This document shows, in pieces, positions 24,695 to 37,871 of a stretch of 64,000 nt of DNA. Below the pieces are notes generated by a model. It saw only the letters and a program-made list of their open reading frames with translations. It ran no database searches and was not told where the DNA came from. Source of the DNA: Allgaiera indica (GTDB lineage Bacteria > Pseudomonadota > Alphaproteobacteria > Rhodobacterales > Rhodobacteraceae). Location of the stretch: positions 1 through 64,000 of the forward strand of contig NZ_FNOB01000002.1 in assembly GCF_900106675.1 (NCBI RefSeq), in the 5' to 3' direction. Both the position numbers and the translations under genes were made by a program. How positions within the stretch are numbered: the stretch's first letter is position 1; the number at the start of each line of letters is the position of its first letter.

Positions 24695-25756
24695 CTATTT
24701 CTTCTTCCCTTTACCCAGCTTCGCAAGCTCATCGGCGAGATGGTCGGGACGAAGGTTCGCATAGCGTTTGAGGGATTTCGGATCACGATGCCCTGACATC
24801 GCCATCACCGCCGTATCCGACCAGCCTGCCTCGAAGAGGCTCGACACGCGCTCATGGCGCGTATCATGAAACCGGAAGTGCTCCAGCCCCGCCTTCTTGC
24901 GGGCACGACCAAACGCCTGCCGGAATGCATTAGGCGTGAGGGGAAAAACCCTGCCATCAACACTGCGCGGAAGCTGCTGCAGTATCTCGATGGCACGGGG
25001 CGACAACGGCACGGAGTGATCAATCACCTTCTCCGGATTGCGGCTGTTCTTCACCCCACGAAAAGTCACAGCCCTGCCAGGAAGATCAACGTCCTGCCAG
25101 AGTAGCCCGAGCAGACTGCCGCGCCGCCCGCCGGTTTCAAAGCCCAGCTCGACCAGCGGTCGCAGCCACGGATTACGGGCATCCCCGCAGGCATCGAGCA
25201 GCTTTGCGATTTCCTCGGCGGTGAGCCGAACGTCCCTCTCGTCATTAACGACAGGCCGTGGCACGTCCTCGGTATTGACCGGATTGACCAGCAGACCGAG
25301 CCGCCGCTTGCGATAGTCGATGACGCGCTTGAGCAGCGTGAGCTCGCGTTTGACCGTGCCAGGCGCGATCAGCTTGCCCATGCGATTGGTCTGCGCCAAG
25401 CGCCGGTCACGATAAGCCTCGAACTGTTCCGGTGTCAGGTTGGCAACGGCGTGGGCGCAGAGCGCCGCCTCCTCACGCAAGAACCGCTCCAGCCGTGAAC
25501 GCTCTGCTATGCGCGACTGCTCACCTGGCCGCTTCTCCGTGACATCCTTCAGATAGAGACTAACGAGCTCTCCGAGAGTCGTACGCTGACCGGCGGAATG
25601 ATCAACGAAGTGACCGGCAGCCATCTCGCTCTCGGTACGGTGTGCCCAATCCTGTGCACGTTTCTTGGTGGCGAAGGTTGCGGACTGCGCAGGCCAGCCC
25701 TTGCGGCGAATCTTCACCTGCCACTGACCGTCTCCGCGCTTGGTGATTGAGGCCAT
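24695..25756 (-). CDS. tyrosine recombinase / integrase 2, tRNA-Arg type
   Basis: 353 residues with all tyrosine-recombinase landmarks: Arg in GGRRGSLLGL (near 210), HDTRHE (near 296), MSGHRD and the nucleophile Tyr in LKRYANLR (near 329). The N-terminus MASITKRGDGQWQVKIRRKG is the usual arm-binding domain. It starts 104 bases from the 3' end of the tRNA-Arg gene, so it most likely inserted this island there. TGTCCCAAA repeats between gene and tRNA may be arm sites. Confidence 0.9.
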   Translation of the reverse strand: MASITKRGDGQWQVKIRRKGWPAQSATFATKKRAQDWAHRTESEMAAGHFVDHSAGQRTTLGELVSLYLKDVTEKRPGEQSRIAERSRLERFLREEAALCAHAVANLTPEQFEAYRDRRLAQTNRMGKLIAPGTVKRELTLLKRVIDYRKRRLGLLVNPVNTEDVPRPVVNDERDVRLTAEEIAKLLDACGDARNPWLRPLVELGFETGGRRGSLLGLLWQDVDLPGRAVTFRGVKNSRNPEKVIDHSVPLSPRAIEILQQLPRSVDGRVFPLTPNAFRQAFGRARKKAGLEHFRFHDTRHERVSSLFEAGWSDTAVMAMSGHRDPKSLKRYANLRPDHLADELAKLGKGKKK

Positions 25757-25773
25757 GTCTCAACCCGCCCCGT

Positions 25774-25793
25774 TGTCCCAAATCTGTCCCAAA
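25774..25793. repeat. paired TGTCCCAAA repeats near the island end
   Basis: TGTCCCAAA occurs at 25774-25782 and 25785-25793, an 11-base period, between the integrase 2 start and tRNA-Arg. Position fits arm-type integrase sites. Confidence 0.4.
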
Positions 25794-25859
25794 CAGGATA
25801 AGCGCAAAGCGCCAGATCCCAAAGCGCTATGGTAAGCTGATGATTTTAGAGAAAGATTA

Positions 25860-25936
<77 letters not shown>

Positions 25937-26252
25937 TTACCGGGTCGCGACTGTTTGCACAGCGCTTCCGTAAACTGCGTGCGAGTATAAAAGCAAGAAC
26001 GAAGGCCTCGCGAATCCTCGTTCTCCTGGCCTCTTCCACCCTCCTCCATCATCGCCTGCCCCGCGACATCCGCCGACGCGGCGCACCGGCCCGGCCGGCC
26101 CGGCCATGGTTGCCTGCGCGCGTCTATAGCGGCACAGCCGCAAGGCCGCAACGGATAAATCCACGCACCCGCGTCGCGATTGCATTGCGCGCGGCGCAGG
26201 CCTAACCCTGATGCTGACGCGCCAAGCCCCCCGCACCAGACCGGAGCCGCCC
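25937..26252. other. 316-bp intergenic stretch after tRNA-Arg
   Basis: Chromosomal flank between the tRNA and the YoaK-type gene. It should contain the tRNA promoter but I see no distinct box, gene or repeat. Confidence 0.4.
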
Positions 26253-26978
26253 ATGCTGATCCATACCGGCACAGCCCGTACCGTCTCTGTCGATCTGCGC
26301 CTTGCCGCCTCGCTGTCGCTGCTGGCCGGGGCGATCAACGCGGCGGGGTTCCGGTCGCTGGGGCTGTTCTCGGGTAACATGACCGGCAATGTCTCGGCGT
26401 TGTCGGACCATCTGGCGCTGGGCGATCTGCGGCTGGCCTTCTGGGCGGTCAGCCTGGTCATCGCCTTCATCTCGGGCGCCTTCGCCTCGGCGCTGCTGAT
26501 CGAGGTCGGCCGCAGGCGGGGGATCAGCGGCATCTACGCCTATTCGATCCTGGCCGAAGCCGGGCTGCTGGCGCTGATCGCGCTGGCCGACATCGGCCTG
26601 CCGGCGATCCGGTCCGATCCGCTGGTGCTGGTGGGGGTGGCCTTCGTGATGGGGCTGCAGAACGCGGCGACAACGCGGATTTCGGACGCGCGGGTGCGCA
26701 CCACGCATGTCACCGGCACCGCCACCGATATCGGGGTGGAACTGGCGATCTTGCTGGGCAATGCGCGCAGCCAGTCCGGCCGCGGCGTGGTGCGCGACCG
26801 GCTGATCCTGCATCTGGCGACGATTGTGGCCTTTCTGGTCGGAGGCATCGGCGGCGTGCTGATCTATGGCTGGATCGGTGGGGGGCTGTTCTTGCTGATC
26901 GCGCTGGTGCTGACCGCGCTGGCCCTGCCCGATGCGCGTCGCGCGCGGGCGGCGCACCTGGCCGATCCGCGCGGCTGA
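26253..26978 (+). CDS. YoaK family (DUF1275) membrane protein
   Basis: 241 residues from the ATG at 26253, preceded by GGAG; an in-frame ATG 14 codons upstream is less likely. The N-terminus contains LAGAINAAGFRSLGLFSGNM then TGNVSAL, the DUF1275 signature, and later TRISDARVRTTHVTGTATDI. Hydrophobic segments indicate about six membrane helices. The family is widespread and its substrate is unknown. It is the first chromosomal gene after the island junction. Confidence 0.8.
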   Translation: MLIHTGTARTVSVDLRLAASLSLLAGAINAAGFRSLGLFSGNMTGNVSALSDHLALGDLRLAFWAVSLVIAFISGAFASALLIEVGRRRGISGIYAYSILAEAGLLALIALADIGLPAIRSDPLVLVGVAFVMGLQNAATTRISDARVRTTHVTGTATDIGVELAILLGNARSQSGRGVVRDRLILHLATIVAFLVGGIGGVLIYGWIGGGLFLLIALVLTALALPDARRARAAHLADPRG

Positions 26979-27032
26979 GGCGCCCCTTGCCGCCCGGCCC
27001 GCGCCAAGGACGCAGGGCGTGGCTTCAGCCTG

Positions 27033-28252
<1,220 letters not shown>

Positions 28253-28253
<1 letters not shown>

Positions 28254-28846
28254 CACACAGCTCCCATTGGGGCGACGCCGAACGCCGACAGGATGAAGGA
28301 GGCAAACAGGATCAGCACCACCCCGGTGCCGATGATGCCCAGAAGTACCAAGCCCAGCGACCTGAAGCCGTGCAGTTCGGCGACGCCATTGCTCAGGGTC
28401 CAGAAAATCGCCGCGAAGGTGGCGATGACCGCCAGCAGCCCCAGGAAGGGGAACGCCAGGATCAGCAGCAACTCGGCCGTCTGCAGCACCATGGTCAGGG
28501 CCTGCCACCAGACCACCAGCTTCAGCGCGCCGATCGGCGTACCCTGCCCGCCAAACAGCCGCCCCGCCAGATGGGTCACCGGCACCAGCACCGCAAGCAG
28601 CCCGAACTGCATCGCAGCCATGACCGCGGGCCCGGGAAGCTGCGCGGGATCGAAAGGCAGGCTGCCGCGGGGCCCGGTGACGAATTCCCCCCAGGCCAGC
28701 ATGCCCGCGACGATCGCCAGCAAGATCAGCGCCTGCCACAGCCAGCCCGGCGAAACCGGCGCGTCCAGGAAACGCCGCATGACCGCGCGCGGGCGCAGCA
28801 CGGAATCGCGCAACAACACCCAGAAATCCGAAAAGGTCAGGCTCAT
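28253..28846 (-). CDS. YIP1 family membrane protein in the suf operon
   Basis: 197 residues with about five hydrophobic segments. The start MSLTFSDFWVLLRDSVLRPR is followed by a Pro-rich loop and TM helices such as ALILLAIVAGMLAWGE and LELLLILAFPFLGLLAV-like sequence, fitting Yip1-domain bacterial proteins. Its function in Fe-S assembly is not established. It overlaps both neighbours (4 bases with the upstream gene, 1 base with sufS), so co-translation is likely. It appears to be a diverged partner of the next gene. Confidence 0.65.
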
Positions 28847-29346
28847 CGCGCCGTTCGTCCTTCCGTTCCGCGTTCCACCACCCAAAGCCCGCCCAGCCAA
28901 AGCCAGGCGAAGGCCGCCGCGACCACCCAGCCCAGGGCCCTTGCCGCCACCCCCGGCCCAATGATCCCCGCAACCAGCCCGTTCAGCAGCATCAACGGGC
29001 TGATCGCCAGCATCGACCAGAACAGCGCCAGCCGCGCCCCGTACCAGCCGCCGCGTCCCCCCAGCGCCCGCGCCGCCAGATGGGCAATCGCAGCCCCCCC
29101 ATAAGCCAGCGGCGGCAGGATGAAAAGCGTGGCCATCAGCGCACCGCCCAGCCGCTGGTCGAAGCTGACCGAATTGTCCAGATGCGCGGCCCGCGCAAGC
29201 ACAGGCCATTCGCTGACGAAGATCAGGAAACAGGCCAGCATCAGCTGTGCCAATGCCCGATCCTCGCGCACCCCCGCCGCCAGCTTGCGCGCCAGAACCC
29301 GGCCCGGCGCGCGGTAGCTTTCAGCGATGTCCGACACGATCGACAC
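28843..29346 (-). CDS. second YIP1-like membrane protein in the suf operon
   Basis: 167 residues with an N-terminal amphipathic stretch (IAESYRAPGRVLARKLAAGV) and about four membrane helices (LMLACFLIFVSEWPVL, ALMATLFILPPLAYGGAA and others). It resembles the adjacent gene in layout and size, suggesting a pair that works together. The 4-base overlap supports an operon. I know of no biochemical role. Confidence 0.6.
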   Translation of the reverse strand: MSIVSDIAESYRAPGRVLARKLAAGVREDRALAQLMLACFLIFVSEWPVLARAAHLDNSVSFDQRLGGALMATLFILPPLAYGGAAIAHLAARALGGRGGWYGARLALFWSMLAISPLMLLNGLVAGIIGPGVAARALGWVVAAAFAWLWLGGLWVVERGTEGRTAR

Positions 29347-29371
29347 GGCGGCCCGCCCCCTGCCCGTCCGG

Positions 29372-30666
29372 TCAGCCCATCCGGCGGTTCAGCCAGCCTT
29401 CCAGCCGGCCGCGGATGTCCTCTGCGATGGCCTCGTCCTCGATCTCTTCCAGCGCTTCGGCCAGGAAGGCCAGCACCAGAAGCGATTGCGCCGCCCGTTC
29501 CGGCACCCCGCGCGAGCGCAGGTAGAACAGCGCCGTGTCGTCGATCGCGCCCGAGGTCGAGCCGTGCGAACAGCTCACGTCGTCGGCGTAGATCTCCAGC
29601 TCGGGCTTGGCCAGGAACTGGCTGTCCTCGTCCAGAAGCAGCGACTGGCTGATCTGATAGCCGTCGGTCTTCTGCGCGCCGGGCTTGACCAGGATCTTGC
29701 CCTGGAACACCCCGACGGCGCCGTTGCGCAGCACCTTCTTGAACACCTGGCGGCTTTCGCAGCGCTCGGCGTCGTGGGTCACGAACACCGTGTCGTCCTG
29801 ATGGAAATCGCCATCCCCCATCGCCGCACCGGCCAGATGCGCCACCGCGTCGTCGCCCAGCAGTTCCACCACCGCCTCGTTGCGGGTCATCACGCCGTTG
29901 GCCGTCAGGGTGAAGCTCTTGAACCGGCTGCCGTCGCCCAGACGGGCGAACAGATGGGTCGCGGCCTGACGGTCATGATCGCGGCCCTGGGTGCGGACAT
30001 GGTGGAAACCGGCGCCATCGGCGACCAGAACCTCCAGCACCATGTTGCTCCGCGCCGCCGCAGGACCGCTTTCCAGAAGGGTCAATTCGGCGCCCTCCTC
30101 GATCTTCACGCAATGATGCAAGATCACATCGGAACTATCTGATTCATGGTTATAAATCAGATGAATGGGCTTCGCTGCCTTCGCCGTCGCCCGAATCAAC
30201 ACCCCCTCCGTCGCATAGGCGGAATTGAGCGCCGCCAGCGGACGTTCGACCGGTTTCTGACCGGCGGCCTCCAGCACGCCATAGACCTCATGCGCCCAAT
30301 GCACATCGTGCGCACCGGCCTGGGCCAGCCGAGTGACCTCGACCCCGGCCAGGGCCGGATCGTCCGAGGCCTCGGCATCGAACACGCCGTCGGTAAAGAC
30401 CAGCTTCACCCGGTCGATGGCGTCGAAGGCCGGCGCCTCGTCCTGCGCGTCGAAGGGCTGGGCGGGGGCCGGTTCGGGCGCGACCAGCGCCGCGGGATTG
30501 GTCCAGCGCCAGTATTCGTCACGCCGCCCCGGCAGGCCCATGTCCTTCAGCCGGGTCTCGGCCAGACCGCGCGCCAGCGAAAGCCAGCCGCCCGAGGCCG
30601 GCAGGCGCAGCGCGGCCAGCCGCGCCGCCAGCGCCTCTTGCTTCTGCGTCGCTTGCGGCTGCGCCA

Positions 30667-30667
<1 letters not shown>
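29372..30667 (-). CDS. sufD: Fe-S assembly scaffold protein SufD
   Basis: 431 residues from the ATG at 30667, which overlaps the sufC stop (ATGA). The C-terminal beta-helix half carries DDTVFVTHDAERCESRQVFK, QISQSLLLDEDSQFLAKPEL and ADDVSCSHGSTSGAIDD, where the conserved His (CSHG) lies. SufD pairs with SufB and SufC in the SufBC2D scaffold. The N-terminal region is diverged, as is usual. The gene is intact. Confidence 0.92.
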
Positions 30668-31422
<755 letters not shown>

Positions 31423-31506
31423 CTTTTCCTCATTCCATCATGACAGCGGCACGCAGGGCGCCCACCATCGGCAAGTTGTTTCCGGCACCTTGGGCGCCGC
31501 CCGGGC

Positions 31507-31682
31507 CTAGCGCTCGACGCGCCCGAACAGCCCCCGCACCAGCGCCCCGCAGATCAGACCGATCACCAGCATCACCGCGTAGAAGCGCATACTCTGCAGA
31601 TCCAGCCAACCGGCCTGCTTCAGCCCGATCATCGCGAGAGAAACGAAAGCCGCAATGAAACCAAGCTTGTAGAACGCGGCCC

Positions 31683-31686
<4 letters not shown>
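31507..31686 (-). CDS. 59-aa membrane protein between sufB and sufC
   Basis: A short frame starts with GTG overlapping the sufB stop (GTGA) and ends TAG at 31507. It encodes [20 protein letters not shown], a Lys/Gln/Asp-rich loop and a second hydrophobic helix ([20 protein letters not shown]), giving two membrane helices with a basic end. Overlap with sufB, membrane topology and absence of stops make it a real gene. I do not know a function; it may link the Suf machinery to the membrane, with the YIP1 genes. Confidence 0.65.
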
Positions 31687-33212
<1,526 letters not shown>

Positions 33213-33251
33213 TCCTTTTCCATTCCTTCAGGGGGCTTCAGGCCCCGAACC

Positions 33252-34313
33252 TCAACCTGCCCGCGCCCGGAACTTCCGGTTCTGGGCCAGCCACGCCTCG
33301 GCAAAGCGCAGCACCTCTTCCTCGGTCACCCCGGGCCCGAGCGAGACTCGGATGGCGCTCGCGGCCGCGCCCTCCTCCAGCCCCATGGCGCGCAGCACCT
33401 GGCTGGCCCGCACCTTGCCCGAGGAACAGGCCGAACCCGCCGATATGGCGAAGCCGGCCAGATCCATCTGCATCACCTGGGTCTCACCCTTCCAACCCGG
33501 CGTCACCAGGCAGGCGGTATTGGGAAGACGTAGCCCAGATTTCCCGACAATAATAGTCGTCTTTGCGTCAGAGGCAATCACCTCTTCTAGAATTTTTCTA
33601 ATTTGTGAGACTTCGTCCCAGACGCCGTTCGCAAGGTCCTTCGCGGCCGCGTCGGCCGCGGCGCCAAAACCGGCGATGCCGATGATGTTCTCGGTCCCGG
33701 CCCGGCGCCCCATCTCCTGCCCGCCGCCGCGCAGCTGGGCGGCCACGTCAAGGCCGCGCTTCACCACCAGCGCGCCCACCCCCTTGGGTCCGCCCAGCTT
33801 GTGCGCCGACACCAGCCCCATCTCGATCCCCAGCCAGTTGAAGGCCAGCGGCAGCTTGCCGAAGCCCTGGGTCAGGTCCGACACCGCCAACCCCTGCGGC
33901 AGATCCTGCACCACGCCGGTCTCGGAATTGGCGATCTGCAGCGTGGCGCGCCCGGGCTCTGGCACCGTTACCCGGCCCTCAGCATCCACCGCCAGATCCT
34001 CGGCGCACCAGGCGCGCACCGCGTCATGCTCGATGCCCGCGCAGGCGATCCCGCGCCCCGCCAACGCCAAAGCCGCCGCCTCCGTCGCGCTGGAGGTAAA
34101 GATGATATCCGCCCCCTCGGCTCCCAGCGCGGCGGCCACCTGCGCCCGCGCGCGCTCGACCAGCGCCTTGGCCGCACGCCCCTCGGCATGCACGGAAGAG
34201 GGGTTGCCGACCACATCCATCGCCGCCGCCATCGCCGCCCTGGCCTCGGGCCGCAGCGGCGTGGTCGCGTTCCAGTCCAGATAGACGCGCGAAGCCAAAC
34301 CTGATCCCTTCAT
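33252..34313 (-). CDS. IscS/NifS-like cysteine desulfurase
   Basis: 353 residues, PLP-dependent group I desulfurase: VYLDWNATTPLRPEARAAM at the N-terminus, PLP Lys in LVSAHKLGGPKG, catalytic Cys in ISAGSACSSGK, and RAGTENIIGIAGF. The ATG at 34313 lies within a dispersed intergenic repeat, so the real start may be the TTG at 34298, which has AAGGGA upstream and would begin close to SRVYLDWN. The DNA around 33,540-33,620 is more AT-rich than its surroundings. It lies between the Rrf2 regulator and sufB. Confidence 0.88.
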   Translation of the reverse strand: MKGSGLASRVYLDWNATTPLRPEARAAMAAAMDVVGNPSSVHAEGRAAKALVERARAQVAAALGAEGADIIFTSSATEAAALALAGRGIACAGIEHDAVRAWCAEDLAVDAEGRVTVPEPGRATLQIANSETGVVQDLPQGLAVSDLTQGFGKLPLAFNWLGIEMGLVSAHKLGGPKGVGALVVKRGLDVAAQLRGGGQEMGRRAGTENIIGIAGFGAAADAAAKDLANGVWDEVSQIRKILEEVIASDAKTTIIVGKSGLRLPNTACLVTPGWKGETQVMQMDLAGFAISAGSACSSGKVRASQVLRAMGLEEGAAASAIRVSLGPGVTEEEVLRFAEAWLAQNRKFRARAG

Positions 34314-34360
34314 CTTGGCGAAAATACTCCGGGGGGCTCCGGGGGGCTGGCCCCCCGGCC
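34308..34360. repeat. dispersed GC-rich intergenic repeat, copy A
   Basis: CTTCATCTTGGCGAAAATAC (34308-34327) then TCC and a G-rich/C-rich inverted repeat. The same 23-base sequence occurs at 37945-37967 and in inverted orientation near 37898-37921. It is a Rhodobacterales-type REP-like intergenic element. Confidence 0.7.
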
Positions 34361-34368
34361 TCGCCCGA

Positions 34369-34830
34369 TCAATCCTCGTCCACCACCGAGAACAGCGCCG
34401 GCACCGCCGGACAGGGCCGCATCTCGTTGCGGATCACATCCGACAGCCGGGTCTGGTGCAGGAACACATAGACATGCGCCGAAAGCCCCTCCCACAGCCG
34501 GTTGGTCAGCGATTGCGCCCGCGTCCCCGAAAGCCCCCCCGAGGCCCCCGCGCCCGCCTGCATCGCGCTTACCGTCTCGTCCACGGCCTCCAGAACCTCG
34601 CTCACCCGGATCTCGGCGGCCGGCCGCGACAGCCGATAGCCACCGCCGGGCCCGCGCACCGATTCTACCAGACCCGCGCGGCGCAGCTTGACGAAAAGCT
34701 GCTCCAGATAGGGCAGCGATATGTCCTGACGCTTCGAGATCGCGGCCAGCGAGACAAGCTCGTCCGGCTTCGCGATCGCCAGATCCGCAAGCGCCACCAT
34801 CGCGTAGCGCCCCTTGGTCGAGAGTTTCAT
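34369..34830 (-). CDS. iscR: Rrf2-family Fe-S regulator (IscR-like)
   Basis: 153 residues from the ATG at 34830. MKLSTKGRYAMVALADLAIA, ISKRQDISLPYLEQLFVKLR and SVRGPGGGYRLSRP are the winged-helix of IscR/Rrf2 proteins. Classical IscR has three cysteines near residues 92-104 that bind a [2Fe-2S] cluster; here that region (SAMQAGAGASGGLSGTRAQS) has none and the only Cys is at about 140. Rhodobacter sphaeroides IscR is reported to have an unusual cluster ligation, so this is probably lineage-typical. As first gene of the suf operon it most likely controls it. Confidence 0.85.
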   Translation of the reverse strand: MKLSTKGRYAMVALADLAIAKPDELVSLAAISKRQDISLPYLEQLFVKLRRAGLVESVRGPGGGYRLSRPAAEIRVSEVLEAVDETVSAMQAGAGASGGLSGTRAQSLTNRLWEGLSAHVYVFLHQTRLSDVIRNEMRPCPAVPALFSVVDED

Positions 34831-34989
34831 CGGCCTTCCCCTGCCAAAGACATTGACGAACGGCGCCCGCAACCTTAACTCGGGTTCCACCCCTTCGGCC
34901 CCGGTCGCAGGGTGCAACGGTTATTAGGGTCACCGCGGGATTGCGTCAAGAAAGCCCCGGCCCCGGCGTAAGGAAAGCAGGCTGCTCCC

Positions 34990-35649
34990 ATGCCCGAAGT
35001 GATTTTTCCCGGACCCGAAGGCCGGCTCGAAGGTCGCTACCATCCCCAGAAGGAAAAAGACGCCCCGATCGCCATCGTGCTGCATCCGCACCCGCAATTC
35101 GGCGGCACGATGAACAACAAGGTCGTCTACAACCTCCATTACGCCTTTTACAACATGGGCTTCACCGTGCTGCGATTCAACTTCCGCGGCGTCGGGCGCA
35201 GCCAGGGCGAATATGATCAGGGCGTGGGCGAATTGTCCGATGCCGCCTCGGCGCTCGATTATCTGCAGTCGATGAACCAGAACGCCAAGCATTGCTGGGT
35301 GGCGGGTTTTTCCTTCGGCGCCTGGATCGGGATGCAACTGCTCATGCGCCGACCAGAGATCACCGGCTTCATCTCGGTCGCGCCGCCCGCGAACATGTAC
35401 GATTTCACCTTCCTCGCCCCCTGCCCGGCTTCGGGCCTGATCATCAACGGCCTGAACGACCGGGTGGCGCCGCCAAAGGATACCCGCACGCTGGTATCCA
35501 AGCTGCATGAGCAGAAGGGCATCACCATCACCCATACCGAGATCGAGGGCGCGGACCACTTCTTCAAGGACGAAGAAGCCCACATGAAGCCGATGATCGA
35601 CCATGTCACCACCTATGTGAAGCGCCGCCTGACCGAGGGGACGCGCTGA
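34990..35649 (+). CDS. alpha/beta hydrolase (COG2945 type)
   Basis: 219 residues. IAIVLHPHPQFGGTMNNKVV provides the oxyanion region, VAGFSFGAWIGMQ the nucleophile elbow (GxSxG), LNDRVAPP the acid and EGADHFF the His. It lacks a signal peptide, so is cytoplasmic. The natural substrate is unknown. It is divergent from iscR and followed after two bases by the 74-aa gene. Confidence 0.85.
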   Translation: MPEVIFPGPEGRLEGRYHPQKEKDAPIAIVLHPHPQFGGTMNNKVVYNLHYAFYNMGFTVLRFNFRGVGRSQGEYDQGVGELSDAASALDYLQSMNQNAKHCWVAGFSFGAWIGMQLLMRRPEITGFISVAPPANMYDFTFLAPCPASGLIINGLNDRVAPPKDTRTLVSKLHEQKGITITHTEIEGADHFFKDEEAHMKPMIDHVTTYVKRRLTEGTR

Positions 35650-35651
35650 CG

Positions 35652-35876
35652 ATGGCGCTGATCGACGACATCGCCGAGGCGCTGTCCGCCGAGGCGGTCA
35701 AGGCGATCGAGGCCACCGGCGACGACCGCTTCCACGAAAAGGTGGCCAAGGTGATCGGCACGTCCTCGACCACGCTGGAAGAAGCCTTCAACACCTCGAT
35801 GCGGCTGCGGCTGGCCGAACGCCGCGCGCGCCAGTTCATCGAGGCCGAACTGGCCAAGGCGTCCACGCGCGAATGA
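35652..35876 (+). CDS. conserved hypothetical protein (74 aa)
   Basis: The frame starts two bases after the hydrolase stop and its stop overlaps the next ATG (ATGA). The protein MALIDDIAEALSAEAVKAIE then FHEKVAKVIGTSS and a final Arg/Glu-rich helix is helical with no recognised domain. Tight coupling supports a real gene of a three-gene operon conserved in Rhodobacterales as far as I recall. Confidence 0.7.
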   Translation: MALIDDIAEALSAEAVKAIEATGDDRFHEKVAKVIGTSSTTLEEAFNTSMRLRLAERRARQFIEAELAKASTRE

Positions 35877-36463
35877 GCACCCGGCTGGAGGCCCAGTTCG
35901 CCTTTCTGGACGAGGCCGACCGGCTGAAGCGCATCACCCGCGCGACGCCAATTTCCGACGGCTCGCGGCGCGAGAATTCCGCCGAACATTCCTGGCATCT
36001 GGCGCTTTACGCGCTGGCGCTCGCCGATCAGGCGGGCCCCGGCGTGCGCATCGACCGGGTGATCCGGATGCTGCTGATCCACGATCTGGTCGAGATCGAC
36101 GTCGGCGACGTGCCGATCCATGCCGCGCAGGGTGCCGCCCATGGCTCGGCCGAGGTTCAGGCCGCCGAGGACGCCGCCGCGTGCCGCATCTTCGGCCTGC
36201 TGCCCGGCGACCAGGGCGCGGCGCTGCTGGCGCTGTGGCGCGAATTCGAAGCCAACGAGACCCCCGACGCGGTATTTGCCAAATCCCTCGACCGGGTGCA
36301 GCCGGTGCTGATGAACCTGGCCTCCGGCGGCGGCAGCTGGACCGAATATCAGGTCACCTGGCCGCAGCTGCAATCGCGCGTCGGCCACAAGGTCGCCCGC
36401 GGCGCCCCGGCAATCTGGGACTGGCTGCAGACCCGCCTGCGCGCCTTCTTCCCGGACGCCTGA
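35873..36463 (+). CDS. HD-domain hydrolase (YfbR-like, probable 5'-nucleotidase)
   Basis: 196 residues. RENSAEHSWHLALYALAL (His and the first metal ligands), MLLIHDLVEIDVGDVP (the HD pair) and the Asp in AKSLDRVQPVLMN fit HD hydrolases of the YfbR/HDDC2 type, which dephosphorylate deoxynucleoside monophosphates. The ATG overlaps the preceding stop. Substrate preference is inferred from the family. Confidence 0.82.
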   Translation: MSTRLEAQFAFLDEADRLKRITRATPISDGSRRENSAEHSWHLALYALALADQAGPGVRIDRVIRMLLIHDLVEIDVGDVPIHAAQGAAHGSAEVQAAEDAAACRIFGLLPGDQGAALLALWREFEANETPDAVFAKSLDRVQPVLMNLASGGGSWTEYQVTWPQLQSRVGHKVARGAPAIWDWLQTRLRAFFPDA

Positions 36464-36603
36464 TCGCGGGCCGAATCGCGCCTGGATCGGCGGCCGGGTC
36501 GGGAACCGGCGCCCATTACGGTATACCACCGCATACCGCCTTCCCCTCAAGCGGGGAATAGGCTATGACCCGGCGCAAGCGAATCCACAAACAAGAGGGC
36601 CCC

Positions 36604-37815
36604 ATGTCCAAGATCAAGGTAGCCAACCCGGTCGTCGAGCTTGACGGCGACGAGATGACCCGGATCATCTGGGACTTCATCAAGAAGAAGTTGATCCTGC
36701 CCTATCTCGACATCGATCTGAAATATTACGATCTGGGCATCGAATCCCGCGACGCGACCGATGACCAGATCACCGTGGACGCGGCCGAGGCGATCAAGCA
36801 ATACGGCGTCGGCGTGAAATGCGCCACCATCACCCCCGACGAGGCCCGGGTCGAGGAATTCGGCCTCAAGCGCATGTATCGCAGCCCCAACGGCACGATT
36901 CGCAATATCCTGGGCGGGGTGATCTTCCGCGAGCCGATCATCTGCCGCAACGTGCCGCGCCTGGTGCCGGGCTGGACCCAGCCGATCGTCGTCGGCCGCC
37001 ACGCCTTCGGCGACCAGTACCGCGCCACCGACTTCCTGTTCCCCGGCAAGGGCAAGCTGACGATGAAATTCGTCGGCGAGGACGGCACGGTGATCGAGCG
37101 CGAGGTCTTCGACGCGCCCTCGTCCGGTGTCGCGATGGGGATGTACAACCTCGACCAGTCGATCATCGACTTCGCCCGCGCCAGCATGAATTACGGCCTG
37201 GTCAAGGGTTGGCCGGTGTACCTGTCGACCAAGAACACCATCCTCAAGGCCTATGACGGCCGCTTCAAGGACCTGTTCCAGAAGGTCTACGAGGAAGAAT
37301 TCGCCGACAAGTTCAAGGCCGCCGGCATCCATTACGAGCACCGGCTGATCGACGACATGGTGGCAAGCGCGCTGAAATGGTCGGGCGGCTATGTCTGGGC
37401 GTGCAAGAACTACGACGGCGACGTGCAATCCGATACCGTGGCACAGGGCTTCGGCTCGCTCGGGCTGATGACCTCGGTGCTGATGACGCCGGACGGCAAG
37501 ACCGTCGAGGCCGAAGCCGCCCACGGCACCGTCACCCGCCACTACCGCCAGCACCAGCTGGGCAAGGAGACCTCGACCAACTCGATCGCATCGATCTTCG
37601 CCTGGACCGGGGGGCTGAAGCACCGTGCCAAGCTCGACGACAACGCGGCACTGCTGAACTTCGCCGAGACGCTGGAAAAGGTCTGCGTCCAGACCGTCGA
37701 GGACGGCTTCATGACCAAGGACCTGGCGCTGCTGGTGGGGCCGGACCAGAAGTGGCTGACCACGATGGGTTATCTGGAAAAGGTCGATGAATACCTGAAC
37801 AAGGCACTGGCCTGA
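36604..37815 (+). CDS. icd: NADP-dependent isocitrate dehydrogenase
   Basis: 403 residues from ATG 36604 (GAGGG upstream). The N-terminus [40 protein letters not shown], and the metal ligands in [13 protein letters not shown] plus [19 protein letters not shown] identify the eukaryote-like (type II) homodimeric NADP isocitrate dehydrogenase usual in alphaproteobacteria. It catalyses isocitrate to 2-oxoglutarate in the citric acid cycle. A strong terminator follows. An imperfectly placed inverted repeat CGGTAT/ATACCG lies at 36519-36538 in its leader. Confidence 0.96.
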   Translation: MSKIKVANPVVELDGDEMTRIIWDFIKKKLILPYLDIDLKYYDLGIESRDATDDQITVDAAEAIKQYGVGVKCATITPDEARVEEFGLKRMYRSPNGTIRNILGGVIFREPIICRNVPRLVPGWTQPIVVGRHAFGDQYRATDFLFPGKGKLTMKFVGEDGTVIEREVFDAPSSGVAMGMYNLDQSIIDFARASMNYGLVKGWPVYLSTKNTILKAYDGRFKDLFQKVYEEEFADKFKAAGIHYEHRLIDDMVASALKWSGGYVWACKNYDGDVQSDTVAQGFGSLGLMTSVLMTPDGKTVEAEAAHGTVTRHYRQHQLGKETSTNSIASIFAWTGGLKHRAKLDDNAALLNFAETLEKVCVQTVEDGFMTKDLALLVGPDQKWLTTMGYLEKVDEYLNKALA

Positions 37816-37840
37816 GCCGACGAAGATGGCACGAACGGGA

Positions 37841-37866
37841 AAGGCGGGGATGATCCCCGCCTTTTT
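37841..37866 (+). terminator. intrinsic terminator of icd
   Basis: AAGGCGGGGA (37841-37850) pairs with TCCCCGCCTT (37854-37863), loop TGA, followed by TTTC. Confidence 0.85.
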
Positions 37867-37871
37867 CAATT

